From: Torreya grandis
Taxonomy: Eukaryota > Streptophyta > Pinopsida > Cupressales > Taxaceae
NCBI GenBank assembly: GCA_037957365.1
Contig: JARHVA010002125.1
Coordinates: 1,997,001 to 2,061,000, forward strand
Direction: 5' to 3'
DNA length: 64,000 bases
Shown here: positions 1-12,011 of the stretch, in pieces
Position numbering within the stretch: position 1 is the first letter of the stretch
Layout: each line of letters starts with the position of its first letter
Made by a program: the position numbers and the translations under genes
The notes under the pieces: generated by a model
What the model was told of the DNA's origin: nothing
The model's database searches: none
Seen by the model: the letters and a program-made list of their open reading frames with translations, nothing else

Positions 1-868
1 AAGACTAGAGAGATTTAATGCCTAAAACCAATGGAAATACTCAAGTTCATAATTATAAGGCACCTAAGAATGATAATGATTCTATCTTGAAGATGGTTCA
101 AAAGCTAAGCACTGATTTCATTCAGTTGTAAAAGTAATTTGGAAACACTTAGGAAAATTCCAACACAAAATTCTCTTTCTAAAGATTTAATAAGCCTTCA
201 AATAGATTTTAAAATAACAAAAATAACAACCATAATAATGAGTCACCCACCAATAAGAATCTACCTAACATAAATCTTGGTGATCTAGCTTTTTCTAATT
301 CTTATAGAGTTCATTGTACTTCAAAGCATGGTGAATTAGATTGTCTAGAGTTTTGTAATGATTTTGAAGCTTTTTAAGAAGAATTGGATACTTTTGAAGT
401 TTTAACTAATAAAGACAATGGTGCAGGTACCTTAGGTTCTTCAAGGTCACCTAAATATTCTTATTCATTTCTCATGGTGGAGACATTTGAGTTACCATTC
501 CATGAAGAGAATGATCCTAAGGATATCCCTTAAGAGATTCATGCTTTTCAACAATATATAAAGAAGACCTATCCTCTAAGGAATAGGGAGAAAAAATAAC
601 TTTGACTACCTCAACTCCACCAAATAATTTTGACACTCCTCCTAATGCTACATCAGATAACAATCTAGAGCCTCCTAAGGGAAGTACCTCTAAACCTAGT
701 GTTTACACATCTAATTATTCCAATAGGATTAGATATAATATAGTAGAGGACATGAAAAGGATAAAAGATAACATTACCTTGCATGAGTTGACTAAGATTA
801 TAAAATAAAGGGATTTGTTGTTGGAATCTTTATCTAAAAAACTTGGTAAGTCTTAAAAGGATACACAT
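1..868 (+). pseudogene. Element C: gag C-terminal part and linker, decayed
   Basis: This is the 3' part of the gag-like region of a Ty3/gypsy element whose start lies before the window. Read in the forward direction it gives short coding-like blocks interrupted by stops. One near 260-390 reads like LGDLAFSNSYRVHC followed by KHGELDCLEFCNDFEAF, a Cys/His-containing stretch resembling the gag-to-protease linker of plant gypsy elements. A longer open block at 602-808 ends in EDMKRIKDNITLHELTKI and then continues after a stop toward the protease. Gag would package the element RNA in cytoplasmic particles. No intact start is present. The lineage is inferred from the domains downstream. Boundaries are approximate. 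Confidence 0.6.
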
Positions 869-1433
869 GATAATGTTATAATACAAAAAATTAAGGAAAA
901 CATTCCACCTTTCCTTCTCACAATCATGATCTTTGATAATAATTTACATAATTTCTTGGTACATTCAAGTGCATCTACAAACATCATGCCTACGGGTATT
1001 TGTGAACAATTAGGTTTGACTCTAATTAAAAATAATATGTTTGTGACTTAATTAGATAAATCATGAGTCAAAGTGATTGACAAATTGTTAAATGTTCACA
1101 TGTAGATTGCCTCTTAACTAAGGATCCAATAGTTTATTGACATCCAAGTGGTAGACATCCCTAATGCATATGAAATGTTGTTAAGTAGGGACTAGACTAG
1201 ATCTTTGAATGGCTACATGTCTAATGATTATTTACACATTTGGATTCCATATAAAGGAGTTCCAAAGTAGACCAAGATAGAAAGGGAACCTAAAATGAAT
1301 CATATGATCATTGAGTACAATACAACCAATGAGTGGGTCAACATGGTTAACTCAAATCTATGTGTTTACACTCTTGACACCACAAAGGTATGTAACTCCA
1401 AAACTTCTCATGATATTCTTAGATTAAGGAAGC
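869..1433 (+). pseudogene. Element C: aspartic protease, decayed and interrupted by element A
   Basis: Retropepsin-like domain that would cut the gag-pol polyprotein. Forward translation gives FLVHSSASTNIMPTGICEQLGL near 955-1020. The family normally has D-S/T-G-A at the start of this block, so the catalytic Asp is replaced by His and the Gly by Ser. The downstream block DIQVVDIPNAYEMLLSRD (about 1139-1192) matches the second half of plant gypsy proteases, where the usual ending is LLGRDW or LLSRDW; the Trp codon is now a stop. Further stops interrupt the region. The frame runs to 1433, where element A begins, and resumes in phase at 14882. Assignment by motif is good; it is certainly non-functional. 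Confidence 0.75.
1429..1433. repeat. Left target-site duplication of element A (GAAGC)
   Basis: These five bases lie directly outside the left LTR end of element A. They match AAAGC at 14882-14886 outside the right end except for one G/A transition, as expected for an old 5-bp Ty3/gypsy duplication. Confidence 0.8.
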
Positions 1434-2654
1434 TATATGTAATCAAAATTATATGATGTGCATGAATTAATCCTAGATCAGATAAGATATAATAAATCTA
1501 CACTTCTGACTGGGGATAAACTTGTTATGCAGGAGTATGACCAATATGGGGATCCACTAGACCCGATTAGGGGATCACTTGTATCATTTGTCATAACATA
1601 TCATGATAGGAAGGGTTACAATGCCTACAATCTAACACAATCTCACAACAACCCTAAAATATTCCTATGATTTGACATTCACTTATGTAATAAATAAGAA
1701 AGTAAATTATTCTAATAACAAGAAAAGTAAACTAATCTAGTTTACACCAAAGCTTGTGGCACAAAGTGAGGGTTAGATGAAAAGTAATCAAATATGTATA
1801 GGGAAATTCAAATAAACTAAGCATGAGTAACACCCTAATATATAGAATATGAAGAGTAATATTATTCGATCCAACACTTATGCTACTTATATCTACTAAA
1901 AGAGAGGAGAACAAAGTTAGAATATACTTACCTAAATGTGAACTCATCATGATTTAATCTCTCCCTTGGCTAATGGGGATTCATAAGAGGTGGTTATGGT
2001 TCATAAGGATCACTTTTTTAGGCCAAATCATCCAATATGTATCCACAAGACTAGATTCTCCAAATAGAAAACCAAAGTTAAGACTCTTCAAGTATAATAG
2101 TGGAAGAGCAGATTGTGAAGAAGCATGAGAGAACAATAAATATTTATTTCATATTATTATAAATGACTAAAATGACCTTATATATATAGGAATATCTCAC
2201 CCAAAAATCATTCAAACATGTTGACTGTGCTAGGTCAATTGGGTTGACCTAATACATTATCGAGCTAATGACTAAAGTTTGTGCTAGGTCAGCTAGAAGA
2301 TAAACAAGTCAAAAGAGCTAAAGTGACCCCAGAATACACTAGGTCAACCATGTCAACCTAGTGTACTGAATAGGTAAAAAGGGTGTAAATTAAGGAGAAA
2401 AAGGATAGAATGAGGAAATGACTAGAGGAATGTGCAAGGGAAGAAAAATAGCTTAGAAAAAGGTTTTAGGAACTAGTTGAATTGGAAATAATGTGGCAAT
2501 AAGGGACAACAATATTGTGAAGCACCAAAGGTCTATCCACCCCTTTCTTGGTGCACCCCTTAAGGCATATAATTAGAGAGATTGAGTCAAAATGGTTCCT
2601 GTAAGATGTAAAGCATCAATATTTGATAAAAGTTAAAAATATTATGTGTATACA
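1434..2654 (-). repeat. Element A 3' LTR
   Basis: A direct repeat of 13681-14881. In element orientation it starts TGTATACACATAATATTT at 2654. It should end in CA, but the copy here reads TATA at 1434-1437 where the partner has TGTA, a single transition. The two copies align throughout, with many C/T and G/A differences, for example in the block holding GGATCCACTAGACC near 1549-1562 and 13796-13809. Two copies of the ACTAGGT/ACCTAGT palindrome lie inside it (about 2235-2260 and 2338-2362). Confidence 0.92.
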
Positions 2655-2668
2655 TATACCCCACTCAA
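2655..2668 (-). promoter_or_regulatory. Element A polypurine tract
   Basis: Directly upstream of the 3' LTR in element orientation the sequence reads TTTGAGTGGGGTATA. The purine run GAGTGGGG is the expected primer for plus-strand DNA synthesis. Confidence 0.65.
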
Positions 2669-5090
2669 ATCTCATCACGTGTCACTAAGGTATAATAGGG
2701 GATGGTGCTTCGAAAAATAACATAGGGACACACACAACGTTGATTCTAATTTTTTTTTTAGTATTTTAAAAATCATAAAATAATTTGAAAGTAAATGATT
2801 GAAAGGGAAACTAATCTAAAAAGGTAAATAATTAAAAAGTAAAATTTATGCATACCTTAACTTACCTTTTATTGTGGGATGGTTATCAGTTGTGTTTTTA
2901 GTTTTTATTATGTAGGGCATAGAGATTGCTTTCAAAAAACCTATACATACAAAACTAAATAACAAAAACAAACAAACACAAGAAAATCCAACATAACTAG
3001 TGTGATGTGGACAAGATGTACTTGAGAATTTGGAAAGCTAGGTGATAGGTGCTATGTTAAACCAAATGATCAAGTCAAATAAATAAGAGTAAATCAGGTA
3101 ACCAAAAAACCAAGGCTACTAAAGACCAAAAAACTCAAACAAGTAAACCTCAAACAAGAAAAGGCAAACGCACCAATTTAAACCAAGGATACATGTTTAA
3201 AAAAGGAATGATAAGCAAGACAAATTAATAGTAAAAACAAAAACAAAATGGTAAAACAACATTGATGAATGAGAAATAACAATCCACATCTCACTTAATA
3301 ATGGAGAAAGGTGCATAAAAATGGAAAACAACATTAATGAGTGAACATTAACAAACCACATCTCACTTAACAATGGAAAAAGGGGTACGAACTCACATGT
3401 CTATGATAACAAAATAACAAAATCATGATAAATGGAAAAAAAAGTAAAGTCTAGTAAATGTAAAATGAAGTGAAGAATATGATCCAAAGTTGCTCAAATA
3501 TGTTGTTTTGTGACTAAAGATAGCTAAAAATGAAACAAAGTAATGTTAGCATGTTTTTAAGAAGTGAAGAAAAAGGAATTAAAGAAGAGGGAAAATAGAT
3601 TTAGAATCACAATTTACATATCAAGGGGGGAAAATGAAATGGGTGGAGGGGAAAAAGAAGGGAAAACCAAGGTAGAGAGAACTCTTTATCAAAGTCAAGA
3701 CACTGAAATCATGTTTGTCAAAACAAGAGGACTGTCGACCTTAGGAACTCTGAAGAACTTCTCTTAGCAAAAAAATTCTTGGGTAAACAAATGGAATTTA
3801 TAGATCATCCCATGAAGGCTATATGCATGAAAATTAAAATGGACCTACCTTCCCATGACATGTTCCCCACTCTTTAAGACTCCTTATAGAATCATTTATC
3901 TACTACAAATATTGGGTACTTGCATGAGAAAGTAGGGAGCACCATAGATTTTTTTTGAATTTCCCTATTCCAATCTACTAGCCTACCACACCCCAAATGA
4001 CTTCAGCTTTATGTGAAGCTGACTATGGAGTTTGAGCTTTGATTGGAGATAAGAGATGTGATTGTAATATTTATTTTAGTGTGATTTTGACTTTTAATAT
4101 TTGTATTTTGCCTTTTAGATATCATTACATTTTGTTTCATATGATTTGGCTTTTAAATTTATTGATGGCATTTTCTTATTCCTCCTTCATATGGATTAAG
4201 AAAATTAAATATGGGTGTTAAAGATGAATTTCATTTGAAAACTTGGGACAAAGTTGCTAAGAGAGAGAAACTTTAAAGAGCATGGGGCCTAAGAGTCTCA
4301 TAAATCTAGGTGAAATAAAAGTGTTATCTTGACTTTGACCTTGTTTTATCCAATATGAAAAAGGGGAAATCAAAAAGAATGACACATGAAACAATTTGAA
4401 TTGCTTCAAATTTCAAAAAATGTGATAAAGGGAAAAAATAGAGATAAAATTAAATCAAAGATGATTCCTTATCATAAGAATGAGGGAAATGGAGGAAAAC
4501 ATGCTAACATAGATTGTTTGCAAATTCCATCTAATAATAGAAGCAAAAACTAAAGTTTAAGAACAAATATCACCAAGAACATGAAGAAATGGTAATTTTA
4601 TGGGGAGGGATGGGTCCTATCCATGGTCTTAAAAAACAACTCATAAAAGAAAAGAAAAATTGAGGGAGCCTTTATACAAAGAACCTCACAAAATAAAAAC
4701 CCAAAGGATGTCAAAATAACATTGGCAAGAAGCAAAAACGAGAAAGAAAAAGAGATGAAATATGGTGTTTTTGTGAGGGATGCTAGGTCCTATCCATGGT
4801 ATTATAAATCAACTCATAAAATAATAACCCAAGGGGTGCTAAATCAAAATTAGAAAATAGAAATAAGAATGAAAAATAAGATAAAATGTGAGAAAATAAG
4901 GGAGACTATGGTACATCAAGAAATCAAAAGGCCAAAAAGGGAGGACTAAAGGTTTATGAACAAGAGGGAACTACTATAGAGGGAGAGACCCATGATTAAA
5001 TAACTTAAAAAAACTATTAGATAGATATAGTTATATAGCATAATAAGAAGGAAATGATTAGGTGAAGTATTTTTTTAGGAATTGAGCATT
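2669..5090 (-). other. Element A long noncoding 3' region
   Basis: About 2.4 kb separate the end of integrase from the 3' LTR. No coding block is recognisable on either strand; the short open frames here look like chance. The region is conserved in element F, where 26540 to about 28500 can be followed along it: for example the stretch around 3795-3850, with CATCCCATGAAGG and ATGAAAATTAAAATGGACC, has a close match at 27733-27775. Plant Tat elements often carry long noncoding 3' regions. Conservation between two family members suggests it belonged to the ancestral element rather than being a later insertion. Confidence 0.65.
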
Positions 5091-6260
5091 GGTGGGTTCT
5101 TTGAAAACATGGCCTTCATTAGTTTGAAGGCGGTAGGTAATTATACTAAGAATATCTTTAACTAAGTATGGGACCCACCATTTTTGGGCATAATTTCCTT
5201 CTTTATCACGAGTTTAATCTAATTTAAGGACAAGATCACCAACATTAAATGTATGGATTTTAACTTTTTTGTTATGATGTCGGGTAATGCAAGCCTTATA
5301 TTGGTGTAAGGAAGAGAAGTGATGCTCATCAAGTAGATCAAGATCATGAAGGTAAGCTTCACATAATTCATAATCCAAAATGATAATATGAAGAGATATA
5401 TGAAGAGAATCAAGCTCAACTTTGAGAGAAAGAATCGATTCAGACCATAGACTAGAGAAAATGAAGTTGCTCTAGTGGCAATACGAATGCTAGTCTGATA
5501 GGATTAAAGTGTGGGATAAAGATGAATATGCCAATTTGTATAGGTTTCATGAATTGTATTTTAAAGGATTTTATTGAGAATATTTTTAGTGGCCTTAGCT
5601 TAACCATTGCATTGTGGATGATAAAGAGTGGAAAATTTGTGATTAATCTTAAATTTGGTGAAAATATGTTTAACATGTTTATTTTTGAAATTACCACCAT
5701 TATCAAAAAATGATGGTGTGAGGAACACCAAAATGGCAAATTATTTGGTTAATAATGAACTTGGAAATGGTAAGATAGGTAAAATTAACAAGGGGTATGG
5801 CTTCAACCCACTTGGTAAAGTACTTGGTAGCGATGATAATAAAGATGTGTCCATCTTGGGAATGAGGAAGTTTAACAATGAGATTGAGTCCCCTTGTGGA
5901 AAATGGCCAAGGAGATTCAATGGTTTAAAGTTTAGATGGTGGTGAATGAATGAGATCATTATGGAGCTAACAAGGATTACACTTTTTAGCATATTCAATA
6001 GCATCCTTTTCTAGAGTAGGCCAATATTAACCCATAAAAAGACATTTAAGAGCTATAGTGTGTCTTCTATAATGACCACCATAATTTCCCCCATGTGCTT
6101 GTTTAAGTATAGAAGGGAACTCATCTTACATGACATAATGGAGAAAGGCACCTTTAACACTATGATAATAAATGATGTTATGTCTAAATATGTACTTGAA
6201 ATATTATTTGCAAAGATGTGTCTTTTCATGAGAATCCAAGTTAGAAGGATAAGTTTGATG
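5091..6260 (-). pseudogene. Element A: integrase, decayed
   Basis: Would insert the element DNA into the chromosome. On the minus strand the order is a zinc-binding N-terminus (HGGNYGGHYRRH, then KKCNPC, about 6140-6000), the catalytic core (about 5910-5600) and a C-terminal part to about 5100. In the core the first Asp is changed, GLDLIG of the family reading GLNLIV. The second Asp is kept in IIFDNGGNFKN. The final Glu block, normally NGQAEATNK, reads NG-stop-AKATKN, so Gln became a stop and Glu became Lys. All three changes fit C/T or G/A transitions. TKWVEAIPL, typical of plant gypsy integrases, is intact. The C-terminal half is frameshifted. Clearly inactive. Confidence 0.85.
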
Positions 6261-6289
6261 TTCTAAGAATTGGATGATATCTTTATACC

Positions 6290-6865
6290 ATGAACATTAT
6301 CAGATGGTGATAACCTCGATGTGGTAAATAAGTGAATCAGGAAGGTGAGTAGATAACAAGGATTTGATTATTTGTATTATAAAAGAAGGATCAGAATGAA
6401 CTTGATGTGGATGAAAAAGAGATGATGAAGAGGTAAGAGAATCAACAATGGAATTTTGATCTCTAGGAATATGCTCAATTGTAAAATAGACAAAATCCTT
6501 AGCAAGATTGATTGAAATTTGATGATAGGCAATAAGGTTTTCACTTTTGCATTGATAGGCACCATTAAATTGATGGAAAATGAGTTGAAAATCACCCAAA
6601 ACATGAAGGGATTATATGTCTAAATCAAGAGTAGATTTCATAACTAAGATAAGGGCTTTGTACTCAACCATGTTGTTGGTGACATCAAATGTAAAATAGA
6701 AAGCTAAAGGAATGATCTTGCTAAGAGGACTAGTGAAAAATGCAACCTACCCCAACTCCTTAAAGGAATTTAACACCATAAAAATGGAGGGTTCAAGTAT
6801 CCTCATGTAAATCAACATTAATTTTAGGAAGCTCCTTAATAACTACCTTGGGTTTGGTAGTACTA
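6290..6865 (-). pseudogene. Element A: second (archaeal-type) RNase H, decayed
   Basis: Extra RNase H domain found in the Tat group of plant gypsy elements, lying between the normal RNase H and the integrase. The best-preserved part is 6599-6300 on the minus strand. It starts GDFQLIFHQFNGAYQCK, matching the GDSQLI..V.GEYQ block that holds a catalytic Asp, and continues VYFTIEHIPRDQNSIVDSL, matching the H-I-P-R-x-x-N...AD-A/S-L end of the domain. The N-terminal block with the first Asp lies near 6850-6780 and is broken. In element B the same domain is cleaner. Its function in the life cycle is probably removal of RNA during reverse transcription. Confidence 0.78.
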
Positions 6866-6959
6866 GGAGGGGAAGATTCATCAAGTTGATTAGTTGTAAG
6901 ATCGATAGTAAAGCTATGGAAATAATCTTTAAGAGATATTTATTGATTAATAACTTATA

Positions 6960-7420
6960 TATAAAGGATATTATCATCTATAAGGTTATCTTGAAGGGAA
7001 GAAGTGGCTGGAATATGAGTGGTGACAAGTTGGTCAACTATGATTGCCCTTTGATAGATTTTTACGTGATAATGCGAAGATCAAATTCTATTAGTAAAAC
7101 CATCCACTTGCCAATTCTATCTCTTAAAAGAAATGTTTTGGATAAGAAATGATGAAGGGGGTTAGAATGAATGATGACATAGGTGGTTTGGTAAAGCATG
7201 TAGTGATGAAGCTTTTCAGTGGCAAAATAGATAGCAAGCCAATAATGGTAAATTTTAGTATAACATATTTCATAATCAATGAGGCCTCAACTAATATAGT
7301 ATATTGCATACTCCTTGCATATATAATCCTATTGGGTAAGCATTGCCCCAACTAAAATAGGTGTGAAAGAAGTATAAATAATTAAAGGTTTATCATTAGG
7401 AGGACAAAGTGTAGGTGGAT
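6960..7420 (-). pseudogene. Element A: gypsy RNase H, decayed
   Basis: RNase H directly after the reverse transcriptase, which would degrade RNA in RNA/DNA hybrids. Minus-strand translation of 7351-7124 contains GQCLPN, then EASLIMKYV and the end SSFILTPFIISYPKHFF, recognisable beside the cleaner element B copy as the Y-E/x-A...L-HYML...K-P block. Frameshifts and stops are frequent. The region between it and the second RNase H contains the family tether GQ-x-I-x-D block in broken form. Boundaries are approximate. Confidence 0.65.
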
Positions 7421-7424
7421 GAAG

Positions 7425-8420
7425 CAAAGACTTTTTCATATTGTCAAATGCTTTTTGACATGGATTTGTCTATTCCAAGGCTGTACCTTTCTTAAGAAGG
7501 GAATTAATAGAGTGAATTTGATAAGCCATCTAAAAAATGAATCATATAATTACCCCAAGTTTACCTAAGTAGGTATGAATATCAAGATTAGAATGAGGAA
7601 TGGACATGTTGATAATAACATTAATCTTGGTAGGATCAACATCAATGTCAAGGAGAGAGACTAAGAATCCCAACAATTTTACAGATGTAAATCCAAAAAC
7701 ACATTTGATAGGATTAAGTCAGACTTTGTATCTAAGGAGGTGGTCAAATATGAAGCAAGATTAAAAAGGTGGTTTTTATGATGCTTGTATTTGGCAATAA
7801 GATCATCCACGTATGTTTTGATAATTTTATGGATGAGGTCATGAAAGATATGAGTCATTGCATGTTGGTAAGTGGACATAAAATTTTTGAGACCAAAGAT
7901 AACTTTTACATAACAATAGGTTCCCCATTCTGTGGTGAAAACAATCTTATGTTGGTCCTTGGGAGCTATATGAATCTGATTGTGTCCTGAAAAGCCATTC
8001 ATAAGAGATAAAATTTCATATCCAACTATAGAATCAACAATAACATATATTTAAGGAAAAAGAAAGTTGTATTTAGTATAAAAAAGATTAATATTATGGA
8101 AATCAATGCAAATATGAATGACCATAGTGACTTTTTTTGAACAAGAATAATAGTAGAAACCCATTCAGAATGATCCATAGGTTTAATAAATTTAGCATCA
8201 AGTAGTTTGACGATTTCCTTATGGCATAAGTTGGTAACTTTAAGAGGAAATTTTCATTGCTTTTAATGCACATGTTTAGCATAAGGATAGGTAATAATCT
8301 TATAGACCACTATTCTAGGGTCAATGCTAGGCATATCTTGATAAGACCATGTGAATACCTCTTGATACTTATCGAAAAATAGTCTAAAATTATCATGTTC
8401 AAAAGGTGAAAGTTCTTTGA
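7425..8420 (-). pseudogene. Element A: reverse transcriptase, decayed
   Basis: Would copy element RNA into DNA. The clearest part is 8002-7679 on the minus strand: GFSGHNQIHIAPKDQHK, then TEWGTYCYVKVIFGLKN, AMTHIFHDLIHKIIKTYVDDLI. These are motifs B to D of Ty3/gypsy RT, and the catalytic YVDD box is intact. The upstream fingers region (8420-8000) and the thumb (7680-7430) carry stops. In several positions A keeps a sense codon where sister element B has a stop, for example Trp of TEWGT, which helps identify the original residues. The family length would be about 330 residues for the RT core. Confidence 0.88.
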
Positions 8421-8483
8421 AAAATGTGATTGGTTAGGGGCACAAGGGAGTACAATATTCAATATGAGTTGTTTCTTCAATAA

Positions 8484-8943
8484 TCATGGCATTACTATCT
8501 TGAAAGTGGTATGGTGCATTAGGTAATGAGGAAATTGGGTTATTTTTAGGATCAATTCTAGTGATAAAGTTGTTAAAGCTAGGAGTTTAAGTTTTAAAAT
8601 GTCCAAGTTTATGATGTTACCAGGGAAGTTGAGGTTTCCAAGCATAAAGTAATTTAAGAATAGCTTCATCACTAGGCAAAGTAGGAAGAGGACCGCAATA
8701 CTCAACATCTACTTCTAGATCTAGAATTTGGTTACCATGATGATCATATTCAAAATGTATTTGATAAACATTGGTTTCCTTAGCATCAATTGTGATTGTA
8801 GGAGTAGAAGAATTAGATGGAGTAGATTTGTTGGGAAGATCCAAAGGAGGTAGATAAGGTGAAGGTGATTTTTGAGGTTTAGAAGGTGCAACTTGTTTTA
8901 CCACCCAAGGGGAATTGATAAGAGGAGGATTAATAGGAAGCAC
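8484..8943 (-). pseudogene. Element A: conserved spacer domain between protease and RT, function unknown
   Basis: The minus strand from 8943 carries a coding-like stretch not assignable to a standard retrotransposon enzyme. It has a proline-rich lead (PPLDLPNKSTPSNSS), then the block VYQIHFEYDHHGNQILDLE, followed by CGPLPTLPSDEAILKLLYAW and PQLPW. The same block is present in element B (61270-61650) at the same place between protease and RT, with conservative differences, so it was under selection in the ancestral polyprotein. It may be part of the RT connection or a lineage-specific insert. I do not recognise its fold. Confidence 0.6.
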
Positions 8944-9479
8944 ATAACCCTTAGATTATAAGTGTTTATCTATAAAAATGGTATGCACATCCTGATTGAA
9001 AGCATGAATTTGAGATAAGGTCTTTTGATAATGTAAGACATCCAAGTCTCTTAATTGAGCTTAGGCCATGATATAGTTGTCATCATATGTAGGAGAAATT
9101 ATATATGTTTGGGATTTAAGAGGATATTTGAAAGGTGAAATTTAAAGATTATTGAATGTTCTAGGAGATTTGGTGAGAGGATATTGAAATAATTTAGCCA
9201 CTTTGAAAACATTACAAGTAAAAGCATCTTTAGGTAAAGATGGATCTTGAGTATTACATGGAGGGGGAAAATCAGTAATCTCATCCATGAGAGGAACGGT
9301 ATGATCTCTAGGTAAAAGAAGAGAAATCCATTATAAAATATATAGAGGTAATCTAGTGGTGTTGAAAGTATGTTGTAATTCATTAGGCTCATCATCATCA
9401 AATTTTTTAAGAGTAACTTGTAAATTAGGAATCATATTAATAAACTTGGGTAAAGGAACATTATTAATTTTAGGGATCA

Positions 9480-10030
9480 TAGGAATATAATATTATGATT
9501 TAGGATTAGGTAATTGGATATTCCATGGGTTGGGATTGGCTTCATGCTTATAACATTATCTGTTATGGATAAATTTAATGCATTAACTACCAGAAGAAGT
9601 AATGACCCTCATTCAATTAGTTCATAGATGACCAAGGAGTATGTTATAAGATAAAGGAAGATCAAGAACCATGAGTTTGGTCTGAATGGTCTTAGGACCA
9701 ATGGATAAGGGAAGCCATATAAAACCAAGTGGCTTTTGATTATTCTTGTCAAAACCATGACAAGTAAGATGAGTTTGTTTAAGATGACTTTTATTCTAAC
9801 CAAGTTTTTGTAAAAGCCATAAAGAGGTTAAACTAATATTAGAACCTTTGTAAACTAGAAATTTTTGAATTAGGGTGGTATTAATGGCTATTTTGATGAA
9901 GAGAGGTGGATCATCAACATGAAAGAGGATTTCATCATTAATCATCTCTTCTTCAAGGAATGTAATGGAATGTTTTGAAGAAGGACACATATTTAATGGT
10001 ATTAATATTAGTTGGCTAAGAATCAATAGA
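9480..10030 (-). pseudogene. Element A: aspartic protease, decayed
   Basis: Minus-strand translation of 10026-9796 gives EILFHVDDPPLFIKIAINTTLIQKFLVYKGSNISLTSLWLLQKLG. The length and the surrounding blocks match plant gypsy proteases. The active-site block, normally V-D-x-G-S-S, reads VYKGSN, so the catalytic Asp is now Tyr; sister element B still has VDKGSS. The second half, ending in the family block for L-G-x-P-W, lies between 9800 and 9500 in a shifted frame. It would have matured the gag-pol polyprotein. Confidence 0.75.
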
Positions 10031-10489
10031 ATGTGGTTCTTCCTCTAAGGAAGATAGATCTTCAATCTCTTAGATTTGTTGGATAAAGAATTTTTGATGA
10101 TAAGGTGAAGTGTGAACCAACTCTATAACAAGAATCTCGCATGGCATAGAGTTAAGTTCTTCAAGAAAATTCCACTGATATTTAGAAGAAGAGCCATGAG
10201 GTTTAGAAGACACATTAGACTTTGGTGGAATAGATGTGGTTAGAGGATTAGAAAGATGAAGTTATTCCTTAGGGGCTTATGATTAAATATTGATCGAGGT
10301 GGTATATTTAAGCAATTGTTCCTCTAAATAATGTTTCTTAGGCTTGGTAATATGATCTTTGTGGGTAGGTTTCTGACGATAGTTAACTTTAGTCGTACTG
10401 ACATATTGAGATTTATTAAAGTATTGATCATAATCAATGCCAATTGCAAGAACATCCTTAGAAGTTGATTGATTATGGGAATAAGATTT

Positions 10490-12011
10490 TTGGTTATTAG
10501 ATGTAAAAGCTTTAGAGGATTATCATTTTTGAGAAGCATTAGTGTAATCTTGATGATGATGTTTGATCATGGTTTCATGGTCAAATGAATCATTAAGCAT
10601 GTAAGAAATAAATTTTTTAGAAATCCCTCTAAAAAGATTCATGAGAATATCTAATGTCAGCATGAAACTAACAAAATAGATTGGGATCATACCACTTAGG
10701 AGGAGCATTAGGATATATGAAAGGTTTACAGGGTGGTAAAAATTATCTCATTTGATGTACCAAAAAAGGTATGTGAGATGGTAAAGGAATATCATTTTTG
10801 GTAACTCCTACTTTGGCTTGAGAAGTGTTACTAGTGATAGCATTGGATGTTTGGAAATATCCTTTAAGAAGCTTAGAATTGGGTTTGAATTGATTTATAA
10901 GAAAGTCTTGTCATTTAGCTTGGTCAAGAGCTTCATTAAGAGTTTGAGGAGCAAAGGTTTGAACCTTGTATTAAAGAGTGGGAGTTAAAGTGGTGGTAAA
11001 GAGTTTGAATAAGTTATCATCAGACATATTATGATTAGCTTTATGAGCTAGGGATTTCCATCTTTTAATAAAGTCATGAGCTGATTCGTTAGGAGTTTGC
11101 TTAGGATTTAATAAATAGATAAGATAAATTTTAGGAAGATCATTATTTTGAAATTATTTAACTAAAGTATTGACTAAATCTTCAAGTTGTCAAATAAAAT
11201 GTTGAGGTAATCAATTATACCATTTTAAAACATCATCAGTAAAAGTTTTAACTAAGATTTTAGTAGTGGAAAATGTATTAGTTTGGATCCATTCTTTGTA
11301 GAGATTACCAAAGGCTTTAATAAATAAGGTGGGGTCTTTAGTCCCATCATATTTGATAGTTGGTGATATGTTACCAATGTCAATAACTACAATGAAGGGA
11401 GCTAAAGTTTCATTTTAAATGGTTTGAAGCATCTTATTATTCATTATTGGTTGATGAATAACACTAAACTAAGGCATCTATAAAAGGTGGAGGAATGTAG
11501 TTAGGATTAGCTTGAGGATACATGATTGGAGGTTGATTAGTTACATTAATTAAGTGTTGTTGAAGATGCATCATCTAATTGGTATTAGAGTTTTACATAA
11601 TGTTCATTTGTTGAATTACTTGAGATAATAGTTGGGATGTATTAGGTGGTAGATTAGTGTTAGAAGGAACACTCCTTGAATTGGTATTGGGAAGGATTGT
11701 TAAAAGGAGGGTTGTTAGTGTATATTAATTAAACTTATGTCAATCACTCCTACATTGGTTTGAATATTTTGAGAAGTTTCTTGATAGGTGTAAAAGGGAT
11801 TGAATCCATAAACTTCATCTTGATGTGTTATTTGGACCATGTGATAATTTGAAGATGGAGGAGAAGAGGTGACCCAAGAGTGATGGTTCTCTTGGGAAGA
11901 AAAGAAAGGGAGAAATGAACATCCCATATAAGATCTAAATGGATTAATACTACCCAAAAATATTCTACTAGGAAACCTCATTCTGATTAAAGGGAAATGA
12001 ATAAGATGCAA
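10490..12011 (-). pseudogene. Element A: gag, decayed
   Basis: Capsid/nucleocapsid precursor. The N-terminus is open from the ATG at 12011 (MHLIHFPLIRMRFPSRIFLG) to 11715 and is closely shared with element B at 58088, including SYMGCSF and FSSQENHHSW, which supports this start. Further on there is a block like NINPTIKYDGTKDPT...FGNLYKEWIQTN (about 11400-11290) and ESAHDFIKRWKSLAHKANHNMSDDN (about 11090-11015), typical of the Ty3 gag capsid region. The end (about 10710-10520) aligns with the element B block resembling a C/H zinc-binding stretch, but the Cys residues are lost. Several stops at former Gln codons interrupt it. Confidence 0.82.

Noticed and set aside
3564..4221. Two forward open frames in the 3' region of element A
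   Set aside because: Low-complexity Lys/Glu-rich and hydrophobic peptides; the matching region of element F does not keep these frames.
5522..5945. Forward open frames in this stretch
   Set aside because: They are antisense shadows of the integrase of element A, which is clearly on the minus strand.
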